A stretch of DNA of 64,000 nucleotides from positions 18,373,882 to 18,437,881 of the forward strand of contig CM049317.1 in NCBI GenBank assembly GCA_026874595.1. Reading direction: 5' to 3'. Under the pieces are notes generated by a model. It had not been told where the DNA came from. It ran no database searches and saw only the letters and a program-made list of their open reading frames with translations. Source of the DNA: Sipunculus nudus (lineage: Eukaryota; Annelida; Sipuncula; Golfingiida; Sipunculidae). Made by a program: the position numbers and the translations under genes. Below, one piece after another: positions 22,910-35,170 of this stretch. Positions within the stretch are counted from its first letter, which is position 1; each line of letters begins with the position of its first letter.

Positions 22910-23390
22910 AGAAGTTTATTGTCATAATCGAGTGAATGGTTGATTGTAGCAAACGAAAAAGACGTAATCGCTATGACAGAGCGAGCGAATAATAAACAGT
23001 CCTCATAGTAAAAGTATGGACATATATTAAACATTTACTCATATATAAGATATATATATATACAGGAGTTGAGGTTCGATATAGCATATTACACTTCTTT
23101 TCGACAGAAAAAAAAACACTATTCGAACAAATTATGAATATAACATGACAGCTTGTAGTGTTGAAACAATCAAGTTGATCTTCATATTTTTCATTTATTA
23201 TGTACATGATGGATTTATTTCGCCGTTTAGTCAATTTGCCGTTTTCCGCTGTAAACATTTACACTAATCACCTGCACGTTTCCCGCTCTTCCCCCAAATA
23301 GTGGAATCGATATCGCATTACACTCGTGTTAGCAAGAACATGTCTCCAGGTTTTCTCTGCAATGTACTGGTTACAACACCGGCCCGCTGA
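22910..23390. other. No gene seen; short (TA)n near 23047-23062
   Basis: Frames of 81 and 95 codons on the - strand (22789-23258) overlap the MITE and have no domain signal. Confidence 0.4.
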
Positions 23391-23807
23391 TTAAAGGGGC
23401 ACAATCACCTATCTGACCTTATAAACTAAATTTAAATCTTTGGGGCTTATAAACATAGACCAGAAAACTTGGATATCACCGGACACAAGCTGCTTATTAT
23501 GATTATATCAATGTGTTTTTAATGTGTGGGGGCCCGCCAAAATAATTAAAATAAATCCAACAAGGCCATCTGGCGGAAATTCAGGTAAGCGAGGGCTGTG
23601 CAAATGTCGTTTCGCAACAAGTAACCTTTCTACCTCCATATATATATGCAACCTACCAACTTAGGTTACATGTTTTTCCCGTTATAAGGCGTTATAAGAA
23701 CTTTCATAATCCAGATTTGCCCTAAGATCATTAATATATATATATACAGAGGAAGCCAGAATATACCTATATACCATTTCAAAAGGTAGGTGAATAGGTC
23801 CCTTTAA
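23391..23807. mobile_element. TTAA-flanked MITE, copy 1
   Basis: Ends are TTAAAGGGGCACAATCACCT and, reverse-complemented, TTAAAGGGACCTATTCACCT. TTAA at both borders is compatible with a piggyBac-type duplication but could also be part of the inverted repeat. The middle has TGTGGGGGCCCGCCAAAATA and CATCTGGCGGAAA, which recur in copy 2 (50924-51359). No coding capacity. Confidence 0.75.
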
Positions 23808-24934
23808 GCTTAAAGATAAATTGCCATGCAATAAGTCAGGGTATCTTAATTGAACAAAACAGACGACAATAAGTACTATATTCGATATCTTTAAATATCT
23901 TTAAAATATGTAAAATCAAAAACTGGTAATTATATTTTATAATATTCCTAATGACTCATGAACATTACGAAGGAGCGTGAGACATTACGAAGAAAATTAT
24001 ATATACATAAAAACTAACAGTAACTAGCTAATAGTAAAAATCTTGAAGATAGAAGTCACGATAATTATAAATAAATAAATATAAAGTCAGAAACGTTTTC
24101 GAGGTATTAATATGAAATGAATGGAAATTGATGTACAAACAGTTTCAAGTTGCCACTTGGGAATAATCTGAAATTGTTTTCATCAAACCCCCCTCGCCGC
24201 GGTAGAATGGAGGGCAGGTAATTGCAGCTCCGGGACTGCACTCAGTTTACGCATCCCTGTTCAAACCATTTCGAAAGTTCACATGACCTTTTTCCAAGAC
24301 AGAGTGATCACTGAAATAGGATATGGATTTTTTTTTGTGGGGGGGGGGGGGGGGGCTCCAGGCTCATGGCGGAATGGTGCGGCTCAGTGTAACAGGTACA
24401 AGATGAAACATGAAGCGTTATTATTGTTTGGTAAGAGATTCGTAATGTGTACTCACAGCAAACCTAACAGTACAGGGACCGTCGTTTGCAGATTTATGTT
24501 AAAACTAAATATGTAGTCGGAGCCTTCAAAGCTCCGCCGCTTATGTGTATATGTAGAGTCACGCTTCAGTAACACGGGTTCTCATAGTGAATGGTAGAGC
24601 AAGCAAGGCCCTTATTCCTATCAATGGGAGGCTTGAACCTGGAAACAACAGATAAGGCCTTTACATGAAAAAAAACATATAATTGTGATACAGATTATCT
24701 AAATATTTATTAGGTTGTTGCATTTATCTTAGTTACCCTACCCCTGCTAAACATTTCATTAAAATATGTTTAGACTGCCTGAAGTTTCCAAACAGACAAA
24801 CCAACCAAGGGAAACGCAGAATACCCTGTTTTGTGATGTATAAAAAAATAATCAATGGTGAATTGGAAATCTAGTCAGTTTGGCAATAAATGATGGATTT
24901 GCAATCTATTTTTATGTACAGGTAACCGCCTCCA
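23808..24934. other. No gene seen; G run at 24339-24355
   Basis: AT-rich, with one G17 homopolymer. The 77-codon frame at 24283-24516 passes through the G run and is unsupported. Confidence 0.4.
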
Positions 24935-25290
24935 TTTATAAATGCGGACTGTTCTGATTATTAAACTAAGTATTAACATCTGCAGAGTTCCATTTCGGTT
25001 TGGGACTACGTAACTACGGTAGCACTCGCTTCCTGTCTTTTTTATATCCTGGTGTCACCCAGGCCCGGTGTCCACCTCACGTCTAGCTCCTGTAAACATC
25101 CCCATTGCAGGGTCATACACCGAGGAATCTCCAAAAAATGCAATTGGTTTGGAGCGATACACGGCTGGGGGGTACAGCTTACCCTTTTCAGGCCGATCGT
25201 GAAACACTTACCGCTACCCGGCTGAGATTTGACCTCACGACCTCCAGGCTTTTAAGTTCTGTGCTCTTACCTTGAGCCCTAGAAGCCGGT
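24935..25290 (-). repeat. tRNA-derived SINE, family S2, near full length
   Basis: On the - strand, CTAGGGCTCAAGGTAAGAGC (A-box region) and GTGAGGTCAAATCTCAGCCG (B-box region) form the head. GTGTTTCACGATCGGCC, a body and CCGAAATGGAACTCTGCAGA then TGT near the end follow. The order matches 2741-3060. The B box is mutated (GTCAAATC), so it is probably inactive. Confidence 0.75.
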
Positions 25291-25587
25291 TATGGATTGG
25301 GAATCAAACTGAATAAAGAAAGGTGAAACTAAATGTCAGAGCACGTACATCATTATTATAATAAGCAAACATCGCTGCCCTAAATTGCCAAAACATCATG
25401 ATTATATTTTATAATCAGAAATATGTGTACGAAATCAAGATTTCTTGTTTGCTCGTTTACCCACAAGCCACTCATACAAAACATATGACTATATATTACA
25501 TATAACACATGTAATAACTCGATGCTCCAGTTTGCTTAATGTTTAGCTAACCTGCAAGCACTGAAACCTACTTCGAACTATTATTGA

Positions 25588-25606
25588 ACTGATAAATATA
25601 TATATA

Positions 25607-25651
<45 letters not shown>
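25588..25651. repeat. (TA)n microsatellite, left flank of the LTR
   Basis: TA dinucleotides run directly up to the LTR end at 25652. The array continues at 26575 on the other side, so the element sits inside it. Confidence 0.95.
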
Positions 25652-25655
<4 letters not shown>

Positions 25656-26570
25656 ACGGAACCTAATATCAACAGGTCACGTAGTGTTGACGAGCATAAA
25701 TTTTTGTTATGGAGATAAAAAAATCAGATTCTGTAACACTAGGCAGCGTGAAATGTCTAGGGGAATTAATAAAGAAGTCAGTGTTTTTTTTGTTAACAAA
25801 TTATTATAATTTATTCTTAAAAACCCCTTACATTACAATACACTCAATCAATACAATTACACAGTATAACAACAGTATAACAGTTAATCAATACAGTTAC
25901 ACAGTATAATTCAAAAAGTGTACAGTTCCTTGATACCACCACTGTCAAATATAAACTTTATTTATTTTACATGGATTGTACAACTAGTTATTATAACTAA
26001 TACGAGGCACTCCATGGCTCGGATGTTGGCGCTCGGTAGTCGGAATAAAGAAACACAGCGACAACAAGTCCTTTTAAATGTAAATTCCAGATGAACAGTT
26101 CACATAAATCTTCTCAGTGAATAACAGTCCAATTCAATCACAAAATCAATCTGTTGTAATCCAAAAGTGATGTTCTTGGAATAATCCCGGAAGCAAACTG
26201 GAGACAGGCCGCACTAAATCTGCATAGAGTTCGTAGAATCCGTGACATTACTGCAATTATCGGATAGGTCCAAATCTGACTCACACTCTTCCGTGTCCGC
26301 GGGAATATTTCTCTCTCCTCGGCTCTAAAACACAGCCCCTATTTATAACTTTTTATCCGAAAATTCTAGAAACTTCTATTTCACGAACAATCCCAAAGAA
26401 CCAAAACATAATACACACTCTCAAAGAACATTACAAGACACGCGCTCATTAGTATGAGCACTCCCCGAGAGTTCAGCAGGTGCGGTTATTTATAGCAGCG
26501 CACATGGTTTGCACTTGACACGAAACTGAATGCCTACAGACACATGTACCACAATAAAAGAGACACCTGT

Positions 26571-26574
<4 letters not shown>
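25652..26574 (-). mobile_element. Solo LTR of an LTR retrotransposon, copy 1
   Basis: On the - strand it begins TGTTACAGGTGTCTC at 26574 and ends GGTTCCGTAACA at 25652, with TG/CA termini and a matching TGTTAC/GTAACA inverted end. It is collinear with the second copy at 44460-46302 (reversed). Shared landmarks include GGACTGTTATTC (complement at 26119-26130) and GAACTGTTCATCTGG. AGTTATAAATAGGGGCTG could serve as the TATA region. No gag/pol lies beside it, so it is a solo LTR. It carries a nested S1 SINE. Flanks are ATAT on both sides, consistent with a 4-bp duplication but ambiguous inside (TA)n. Confidence 0.8.
25949..26056 (-). repeat. S1 SINE fragment nested in solo LTR copy 1
   Basis: TTATTTTACATGGATTGTAC followed by CGAGGCACTCCATGGC and GGCGCTCGGTAGTCGG is S1. 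LTR copy 2 lacks this block: its sequence passes straight from the CCACCACTGTCA equivalent to the CAGCGA equivalent. Short AATATAAAC/AATAAAGAAAC-like flanks may be an imperfect target duplication. Confidence 0.75.

Positions 26575-26634
<60 letters not shown>
26575..26634. repeat. (TA)n microsatellite, right flank of the LTR
   Basis: Pure TA, starting right at the LTR border. Confidence 0.96.
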
Positions 26635-26636
<2 letters not shown>

Positions 26637-27514
26637 CTTTCGGGTACTTTGGGTAAACGTCTGTGACACGGGAAATCGAACATAGACGCTCGGTTCTGGG
26701 ATTGAGGTTTCCGACTGGACTCGCAAAATATATGGCCGTAAGACCGAGAGATTTTAAGTGATATACGAAGTGCGTTTCATAGCAAGACTCATATTAATAT
26801 TTGGAAACCTCGGTGTTGCATTATCCTGTTGTTTAACTCATCTTAGTTTTGTATTGTAATTCATGGCTGTAAAATAATTTTCTTCGAAGTACTACTCGCA
26901 AAGGGAATCTTCAGTACCTATAGACAGATATAAGGTTTCCTAAAGATTATCGTGCTCGCAGTAATACCAGTGAGGAATTGTAGACCACGTGACACAAAGC
27001 TTGCCATTGAGTTAGATATCCATCATGCTTACCCACTCAACCAGGCTTTTTAAAGGGACATGAATTCTGGATAGACATGGGAGCTATATGTGCTGTTGTC
27101 AGGTAAATAACAAGATTTGTTTCTCATTTCTTTTCATTAGAAGAAATGGGTTGGCGCCAGTTTGACCCACTTTTAGATGTTACATCTTTTGGGTATCCAT
27201 GCGCAAAGCTCATCCTTTAAGGACTAGCGTTTCAGTGATACCATTGCGTCAATTATCTTCAAAAGTGGGGGTGACTCGCAGTCAAGGAATGGTTATCAAA
27301 ATTGGGACAATTTTTTAAAAATAGTATATATATACTTTTTATTTCCTGTGTATTATATTATCAGTAAGGGAAAATTCAAAACTAGGTTTAGATATAAAAA
27401 TATTCAATAGTTAACTCAGAAGAAGCCTTTCATTCTAATTATCAATATGCTTCATTTTTAATATATACTTATTATTCTCTGATTACATTGACCATCCCCC
27501 ACTTGCTAAACAGA
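26635..27514. other. No gene seen
   Basis: Apparently unique AT-rich sequence. Confidence 0.4.
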
Positions 27515-27725
27515 CTTATTCATTTTACATGGATTATACAGATAGTTATTGTAACCAATCTAGGCATACTCCATGGCTCAGGTGGTGGCGTTCAGTAGTG
27601 CCTGAAGGTGGAGGAAACCGGGAACCAGGAGCGCATAGACGAGCCACCACATTTCCACAGCAAAACTAAGGTTCGAACCCGGGTCGCCAGTGGATAGCCG
27701 AGCTTTGTACCACTAAAATGTCTAG
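27515..27725 (-). repeat. tRNA-derived SINE, family S1 (best copy)
   Basis: On the - strand TTAGTGGTACAAAGCTCGGC looks like an A box and CCCGGGTTCGAACC is a perfect B-box core. CCCGGTTTCCTCCACC, GAACGCCACCACCTGAGCC and ATCCATGTAAAATGAATAAG follow. The spacing of the boxes fits a tRNA-derived promoter. This is the copy most likely to keep pol III promoter function. Confidence 0.85.
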
Positions 27726-27769
27726 GCGCGATATATCGATATGCTTTTAAATATTTTATCACTAAATTT

Positions 27770-27975
27770 TCCCTCATTTCGGGTGTAATCGTCCCTATTC
27801 CTGGGTCATACCACGGAGGAAATAACGAAAGGCGCACTCGTTTTGTGAGTAAAACACGGCCTTCCCATGAAGTCTATATAGCGCTCAGCCTTAGACCATG
27901 TAAAATATCACCGCCTCGGCTTAGATTCGAACGCACATTTTCCCGGCATTGAGGCCTGTGTAATGTAGTATGATT
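27770..27975 (-). repeat. tRNA-derived SINE, family S2
   Basis: On the - strand it has GCGTTCGAATCTAAGCCGAG (B-box region), GGCCGTGTTTTACTCACAAA, and a body matching the S2 copy at 2741-3060. It lies immediately beside an S1 copy in the same orientation. Confidence 0.7.
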
Positions 27976-30900
27976 GGTAATATGTTATTATTATCCGTAC
28001 AAACAAGGGTTCATGTTTTCACATTACCAGAATGAGGCAATATATATATCTTTGAGCATATGACCATGACATATTTTAAGTAATAGTATGCGCAATAAAA
28101 TAGGGGGGAGGATAGGGGTCAGATACGGATATTTGTGTGCGTATTAGTTGTTCGATCTAATATGAGCTTCGTTTACAGCAAGTTTACATTAGGGGCAAAT
28201 AATACAAGGGTTCTAACATTCCTGACAAATAAGATATGCACACGCCAATTACCAGTGACAAAGACGACGGAACCAGACTATTGAACTCGGAGGCTGTGAA
28301 GGTTTATTGTCTGTGGGTCCTGTGGAAGACATAGTATCCGTCAGTTTCCAGACCTTACCAGGATGGCTATTATTACTTAATGCAAATGTTTTTTCCCGAT
28401 TGAAAGACGATGTCCCAAATCAATTTTCTATCTTGTGTCATCTAAAATATTTACACCTGATGTAGATTACAGAATAAACGAATAGGATCTCAGCTATTAT
28501 TCTGTCCGTGTCTCTTCCCGCCTCCTTCTCAGACCATCATTAGCAAAGATCGAACTCTCTTTCACAAGGTGATGTCAATTTATAGTCTGTCGCTGTCCTT
28601 AGGCCAGTGTTGTATGGTATAAACATTTTCCACGGTGCGTACGCCATTTTGAGTATTGTATTCTATTAGTGACTGTTTATGGTCGAGTTGTATACCGTGA
28701 AAGATCTTACAAAAATCGTATGGCATATTGACTTTCGAGTTTTTTTTAGTAGAAAAACAATATGAGATGGGTTATTGATTTAAAATATCGGTTTTAATGA
28801 ATCAGGAATTAATATATGCTAGTATTGTTATACATTCATTATTATCAACAAAATGATTTATTAAAATTCAATTAATTTAAATGACACTTTCAAAATTAAT
28901 TGATGCATTTTAGATATGAATGTCACACGTACCAGTTCCACGGTTTTTATTTACTTCTAGGTATTTAATATTTCTTTAGTGAACATTTTAGATTGAGAGC
29001 ACATTTAAAGGGTTGTCAAAATATTAAATTTAACGCCTCGCTGCTATGAATATTAAAATATTAGATAAAATTATAATTTAAATTTTAAAGTAAAAAATTT
29101 ATTTAGCCCCAATCGTGGCGCATAATTAAGATATTGTTAACAAGAACTAGGTCTGAATGTGTTCAAAGGATTTGGCCGATGACCCATTTTGACTAAAACC
29201 TAACTGATAGAAAAGTAAGTGAAATAATTTTAAGCAAACAAAAAATGAAAGCAAGAGTTAAGAAATTTCAAATTTGGTCCAGTATTTCAACTGAGTGTAA
29301 GCTAGTCAATACCATTTAATATAATTTTCGGAAAAGTAAGTATAGCAATTCTGCTTTAACAGATATCCACCTAAATATAAAAGTACAAAATTAACTGTGT
29401 ATTTTAGAGACTTTCTTTCTTGCAGACGGATTAAATGACACAGGATACAAATATATTATTTTTGACCTATAGGAGATGAATCATTATATGAACAAAATTT
29501 AGGTGAATCGCTTTGTATTGTAACGCAGTTTCGATGCTATAAACCCCAACCTTAACCTTTTACCTATAAAATACGCTCCATTTGCCATGTTTATTGCTTC
29601 ACATTTAAACCTCACATTAACATTCGGAATGGCACTTTAACATTATATTAAGATCATTGGCCCGGTTGCTGGTCGGGCCACTTTGTCGTACCGACTTAAT
29701 GCTAGCCTACATGTTGCAAATCGATCTGCAGCATGCTACACGGTCTTTAGTGAAGTAATCTTATATATGTTTATGTGTACTTGCTCAATGCCACTAAAGT
29801 GACAACCTACTAACTGACCGAAAGACAATATTTTCAATAAAACTGAGGCAAGGCGAATATTGTCCTTTCGTAAATGAAAATCAAACATAACTGGACTTCT
29901 GTAATATTTTTTTCAGAAATACTGAAGCCAAAATATTATCTGGAAGAGCACTGTTTCAATATATAGTTGCCTAAACAGAGAAATATTAGATCGAATAAAT
30001 GGATTATATGTTGGCTCCGTCAAAAAAAGACTTGATATATTTTTCGCTTGTGACAAGCTTTAAACGAGGCCCATTATCTTCTGATGGATCACTGCTGACA
30101 GCTCCATTTCTTCACGTATAAAAAATTGCCACAGTCAACAAAAACGCAAAATTCCTTTTAAGATGTAAGCGGCGCCGCGCTTGCATACCGAAGGGTCAGC
30201 GATAAGTCTGATATAGAAAACGACCAAAGAAAAAGGAGCTTAATATTTTCTTTTGTGACATACTAGGTTTCTATACTTCCCAATGATGGATACCAAAGCA
30301 CATAATGTTTTGGCGATCAAATATCATATTAAGTATGTTATTGTAATTGTGGCCTCCTCCAGAGGGGTATGCTTTCACATATTACGACTTCTTTGTGACA
30401 GATATGAGCTTTAGTAAGATAACCCCTTCTGGACTCGATCGCCACATTATTGGAGATTTAAAGCTATGTATAAATATCAATGAATAGTAACCGAGTGTGT
30501 TGTTTCATCCAATGGGGTCAAAGGCTGAAGACGTGATTACATAGACTTGGTTCAGGTTGATTTAGACAATTGGACTTTAATACTATGTAAGAGTCAAACT
30601 TTTACTTGATTTAAAGGTTGCTATTTTTCAGAAAGGCTTCCTCAAGTAATAATATACGACAGCTGTAGAGATAACAGGCTAAGCTGCATTTTATATTGAT
30701 GACTTGTTAATTCAGAAAGAATACGGAGATTTTATTACCATGGTAATGGAAATTATGAGTAATATTATGTAATAAATTATGGTTAAGTCAAAGGGAGTTA
30801 AATAAGAAAAATCATGGCTCTGTCAAATTTTATTTTAATTTAAAGTAATTAGAAAATGTTTCATAACAACACAAAAGTATTAGTTGCAAGAGGTTAAGCT

Positions 30901-31154
30901 CAATAACTCCGAACAACGCCCCTACCCCTTTTAAGACAAAAACGAGAAAATCCCTCTCATAACCGTCATTTTCTTCTTCCTACCACACGGTAAGTATTAT
31001 AAGAAAATAAATGCTAACTTTTCAACACATTTTACATTTGCCTCATTTATATTTGATGTTAACATTCATATACATGGGCTAAACAGTTTTTGAAAATTCA
31101 TTGAAGCTATTGACACAAGCAATATATCTTAAAGTTCTCTGAACTGATTGAAGG
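27976..31154. other. No gene or repeat seen (3.2 kb, apparently unique)
   Basis: This is the longest stretch in the left half without microsatellites or recognisable repeats. No reading frame above 60 codons with any domain signal is present. It could be intronic or intergenic and is a reasonable place to look for conserved non-coding elements by cross-species alignment. Confidence 0.4.
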
Positions 31155-31225
31155 AATTATATATCGAATCTCATCCGGCACGGTAATACTTTTTCACGGT
31201 CGGCCCCACACAGGGCCAGCGCTCT
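31155..31225 (+). repeat. S2 SINE fragment
   Basis: TATCGAATCTCATCCGGCAC followed by TACTTTTTCACGGTCGGCCC matches the B-box-downstream part of S2 at 2790-2835. Confidence 0.6.
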
Positions 31226-31424
31226 ACAGGCCTAAAGGGGAAACTGTTCCAAAATTTGAGTTTTATTCACAAATGAATTCTACTTTCTGGGGTTCCTTAG
31301 TGTTAACTGTTAAGACCCAGAAATCTGGATGGCACACACCCACGAGCCGCTTGGGCGGTACACCAGGCCTCACTGACGCCAGAATTATCGCTTGTAAGCC
31401 CCTGTCACGTAGCTCGAAACCAGT

Positions 31425-31500
31425 GGCGTATTTAAGGGTGGGGCGGCAGGGGCGGTCCGCCCCGGGCGGCACATTTTGGGGGGCGGCATTTTAGGGAATT
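31425..31500 (+). repeat. GC-rich GGGCGG repeat end, candidate
   Basis: CAGTGGCGTATTTAAGGGTG, then GGCAGGGGCGGTCCGCCCCG, forms a strongly GC-rich, self-complementary block unlike its surroundings. It resembles the terminal part of a TIR transposon. No partner end was identified. Confidence 0.35.
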
Positions 31501-32969
31501 AGTATAATGAGTTGAATTCTTCAAAAAGGATAATCTGACCAATCATGCAAAGGCCTGCATTTTAGGGCGGTCGTCGTTTACAGAAATCCCTAGCAGCAGC
31601 TGGTAGTCACCAGGGAAAAACCCTGCCAGAAGACCAATGGCCCCCGGTGGTGCGGGTGGGATCTCTGTTGTACACAAAATATTTTGACGAATTTGGAGCT
31701 ATTTCCGTGGAAAGTTTAACAAATTTCCATTCTTGAACATTGAATTTCCGAAATTCCATGGTATTTAAACAGCCTGAAATAACATTTTTAGATTAAGTTT
31801 TTAACCCTTACATCGGTCTCGTTAAAATACCGATGTTAACAAAATGTTGTATATAATGAGTACTACCTAAATGCTTGTTTCTTTTGATTACAACCAATAT
31901 GACCTGCATGATCTTTTATGTAACGTGAATAATAAAATTAACACTGAGACCTATCTAGGAATTATTTTTACTTTAAAATATATAATTCCATAATAACTGT
32001 CATGCGGAATGAATCCCCCTTGACTCTTAGCCACATGCTCAATTTACCTATCAAGTATCAGTTTTATCTTTCAGAGTTCAAAATTTTAAAGATATATTTA
32101 CCTGTACTGTTAATTCTGTAATTAACATTTCAATGAACCACTACCTACGGACACCTGCATGTTGTATTTTGTGACAAATCATTTGAAGTTATATTATTAT
32201 ATACATTTAAATGATATTATTACTTGAAATTTATTTAAATACTTTATTGAAAAACAAATAGTCATGCGTTCATAAACAAAACCTCACAAAGTGCATAATT
32301 ACTTTAATTATAAAATGAATTCGATGTAGCCCTGAATTGAAGTATGCTTTTAATTTTGAGGATATTTTAATTAAACAAACTCACTTTATCCAAACATTGG
32401 TCTTTTTATGCGAAAATGTTAAACATACCCTGCCTACATATATCGGCCTAACTCATGAAATGCGTTTTATGTAAAGATTATAAAGTGCCTTGCATGCAGC
32501 AGTACCATGCATATCTCAATAGCTTTATTAGGTGTTCCTAATGTCATATGCGATAACAAGAGATATTATAGATGTGACAAGTATTTGTATGCGTTGAGAA
32601 TGGAATAACACTCACAAAATAAGGTTTTTTCCATGTTGTGTATAATGTAATCATGAATCGTGGTTACATGAATGGTGAAAGATCTATTTCCTACATTTAA
32701 TGTGTATCCTGCAGCGTTATCTGTTTTAGTTTCAATTTTTACGTTTTATTCGTTTCTGTTTATTTCATAATGAAATATACTTGTTTAAACCTCGAACGAT
32801 CTTTTAATTTACATCAGCATAGAGATGTCTGCTCTTAATATGTTGCGGAAGAATTCCCTGCCAGTGAATTCATCCATACAACTGCATTGTTGTAAAACAT
32901 AACCCTATAACAAGGACATTTGACATGATACGTTTCAATATGTTTTAAATTGTGTAAAATATTGTTAGA
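31501..32969. other. No gene seen
   Basis: AT-rich, no supported features. Confidence 0.4.
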
Positions 32970-33110
32970 GGGGCGGCAATTTCTAAGACCGCTGGTACAC
33001 CGCTGCTCGAAACCGGAATGGAATTCTGCAGATGCAAGTAAGAAGCATTTAAATGTGGAGGCGGTTACATCCACCAAAATATGTTATGTTCGATTTCCCA
33101 GGTATGTCGG
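32970..33110 (+). repeat. S2 SINE 3' fragment
   Basis: GGAATTCTGCAGATGCAAGT, then AATGTGGAGGCGGTTACATC and CACCAAAAT, matches the 3' end of the copy at 2741-3060. The 80- and 74-codon frames overlapping it are not genes. Confidence 0.55.
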
Positions 33111-33739
33111 TCTCAGCGAAAACCAATGCGCTATAGTTATTGCCACTTTATCAAACAGATCTGCCCTTGGATAATTTTGTAACAAACCTATCTGGATCAC
33201 GTTACATACAGGTGTTATAACCATTAAACATGAGAGCACTTCACAGATACAATGATGAGAGTTTATTGATTGACCGAAAATAAAGAGAGGTGTGAGCAAT
33301 TATCCCCTCACGGCCTGGAATAATGACACTTCAGCCACATGCTGTAAATCCCACAATTACTTCTGATAATGACAAATTACAAAATTCCTTCAATCTGCTC
33401 GCCCTTTGCCTATTCAACCATACGTTCAACACGTTCCATGTTTTAACACCCTTCGTGTGCCACCGAGAAGCAATTTATCATCCTCTGGTTGAGTGTTGAC
33501 GTGAGTTTTGTAAACAAGAATATTATTTTATTTCTTGTCATCGTGCTCGGGGTAAGTAGTGAAATTAAAATTTGAATATTATTCGAGGAATAAATCAGAT
33601 AAAGCCGCTATTTCTTTTGTAAATGGCGGTGGTATATATTTCTTTTTATCACAAGGAGTAGTGTTAATTTATAATGGATATGTTTGATCAGGAAATACAG
33701 AAATTCACGCAAATGCAAAAATAAATGCATGCATACATG
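33111..33739. other. No gene seen
   Basis: AT-rich, no supported features. Confidence 0.4.
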
Positions 33740-33857
<118 letters not shown>

Positions 33858-34238
33858 GCTTTCAATCGGAAGGAAACTACGGGACGCTCAAATCAAAACT
33901 GTGTTATGTCACTTGAAAATTTGGAGAGTCCCGATAAATGGCGACCTACGTCAAATTTCGCAGGTTTGAGTGAAATTGAAACTATTCTGTTATTTATCTG
34001 TTATTTTTTTTCGTATCATTTCTTGATTAGATGTTCTGTCATATGAATACCTGACTAAGGCAAAATTTTAGTTTTTTTGTCGACACAATACTGACACAGT
34101 TGACTGATCTTTAAGGTATTCCGTAAGGGTCCGTAAGGGTCCACTTTAATCCTCGGTCCAGCAGGTAGATATTTTGCGCGTCCAGTCGAACGCCGGACCC
34201 CCAGAACCGAGCGTCCAAGTTCGATTGTTTGTGTCACA

Positions 34239-34263
34239 AATATATATATATATATATATATAT
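34239..34263. repeat. Short (TA)n microsatellite
   Basis: About 24 bp of TA. The sequence on either side up to 34863 shows no gene; a CCGTAAGGGT duplication lies at about 34122-34140. Confidence 0.9.
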
Positions 34264-34863
34264 GAAAACGTGTACTAAAAAATATATGATTCAATATAGT
34301 CTTAGTGTTTAGTAGAAAATTTAGTATGTAAAACTGAAGACAAAAAGATATGCCTCAAAACACCTCAGGTTTCTAGGGAAGCCGGGTGTTCTCATATATG
34401 CACTCTGCGACTCTCCTTGTATCTCCCGTCCATTTGAGATTATTTTCGGTATTTGTATACTTTGAATATTTACTCAGTCATTAAACATGGATAAAACCAC
34501 TGGAATGCATTTTCATAAGCCTCTCTTCTTTACCTTTGACGAAAGTGACGTTTCATTAATGAAAGTAAAATCAGATGTAAAATACTTTGTTTGCTTCTTT
34601 AGTTTTCCCGGGCATTTTACAAGCTCCCTGATGTGACAGATAAACACTCTCATAAAGAACACGAAATTCGGTCAATTTTCAGAACAAATAAGGGACTTGG
34701 CAAAGGATTAATAATTTATGATCTTCATTAATTTAACATGGTCTTTACAATGATGGTATCACGTGAGCCGCTGTCAGTAAATATGGATCAAATTTTTCAT
34801 CCTAAACGGTTACTTCGAATTCATTCTATACAGAGACGCTGCGCTATACGCTAATTCAACATA

Positions 34864-34942
34864 ACCTTTATTTATTTTACATGGATTGAACAACTGGCTA
34901 TAATAACTAATGGCTCGGGTGGTGGCGTTCGGTAGTGCCAAG
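34864..34942 (-). repeat. S1 SINE fragment, cut by a MITE
   Basis: TTTATTTATTTTACATGGAT, then GGCTCGGGTGGTGGCGTTCG and GTAGTGCC, is S1. It stops abruptly at 34942, where the GGATCC-type MITE starts. Confidence 0.7.
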
Positions 34943-35170
34943 ACAGGGTCGGATCCAGGATTTTAGAAAAGGAGAGATCCAACCCAGGAGTACAGAAGCA
35001 AGCTTGGGGATTCAAGGCCGCAAAAATTGGTCTGTAACCCTTAATAAAGGTTTCGGTGGCTGAAAAAAGTCCGGTCAAATCCAGTCCATTAAAATTTTAA
35101 AGGCATTTCGGGAATGGTGCTAATAAAGGATTTCGGTGTCGATCGGGCACATTCTCTGGATCCAGGAATG
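34943..35170 (+). mobile_element. GGGGCGGATCC-type MITE (hAT-like ends)
   Basis: CAGGGTCGGATCCAGGATTT, then AGAAAAGGAG, TTGGTCTGTAACCCTTAATA and GGCTGAAAAAAGTCC follow the order of the copies at 11650 (-), 57526 (-) and 62664. The right end near CTCTGGATCCAGGAATG is tentative. Confidence 0.6.
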
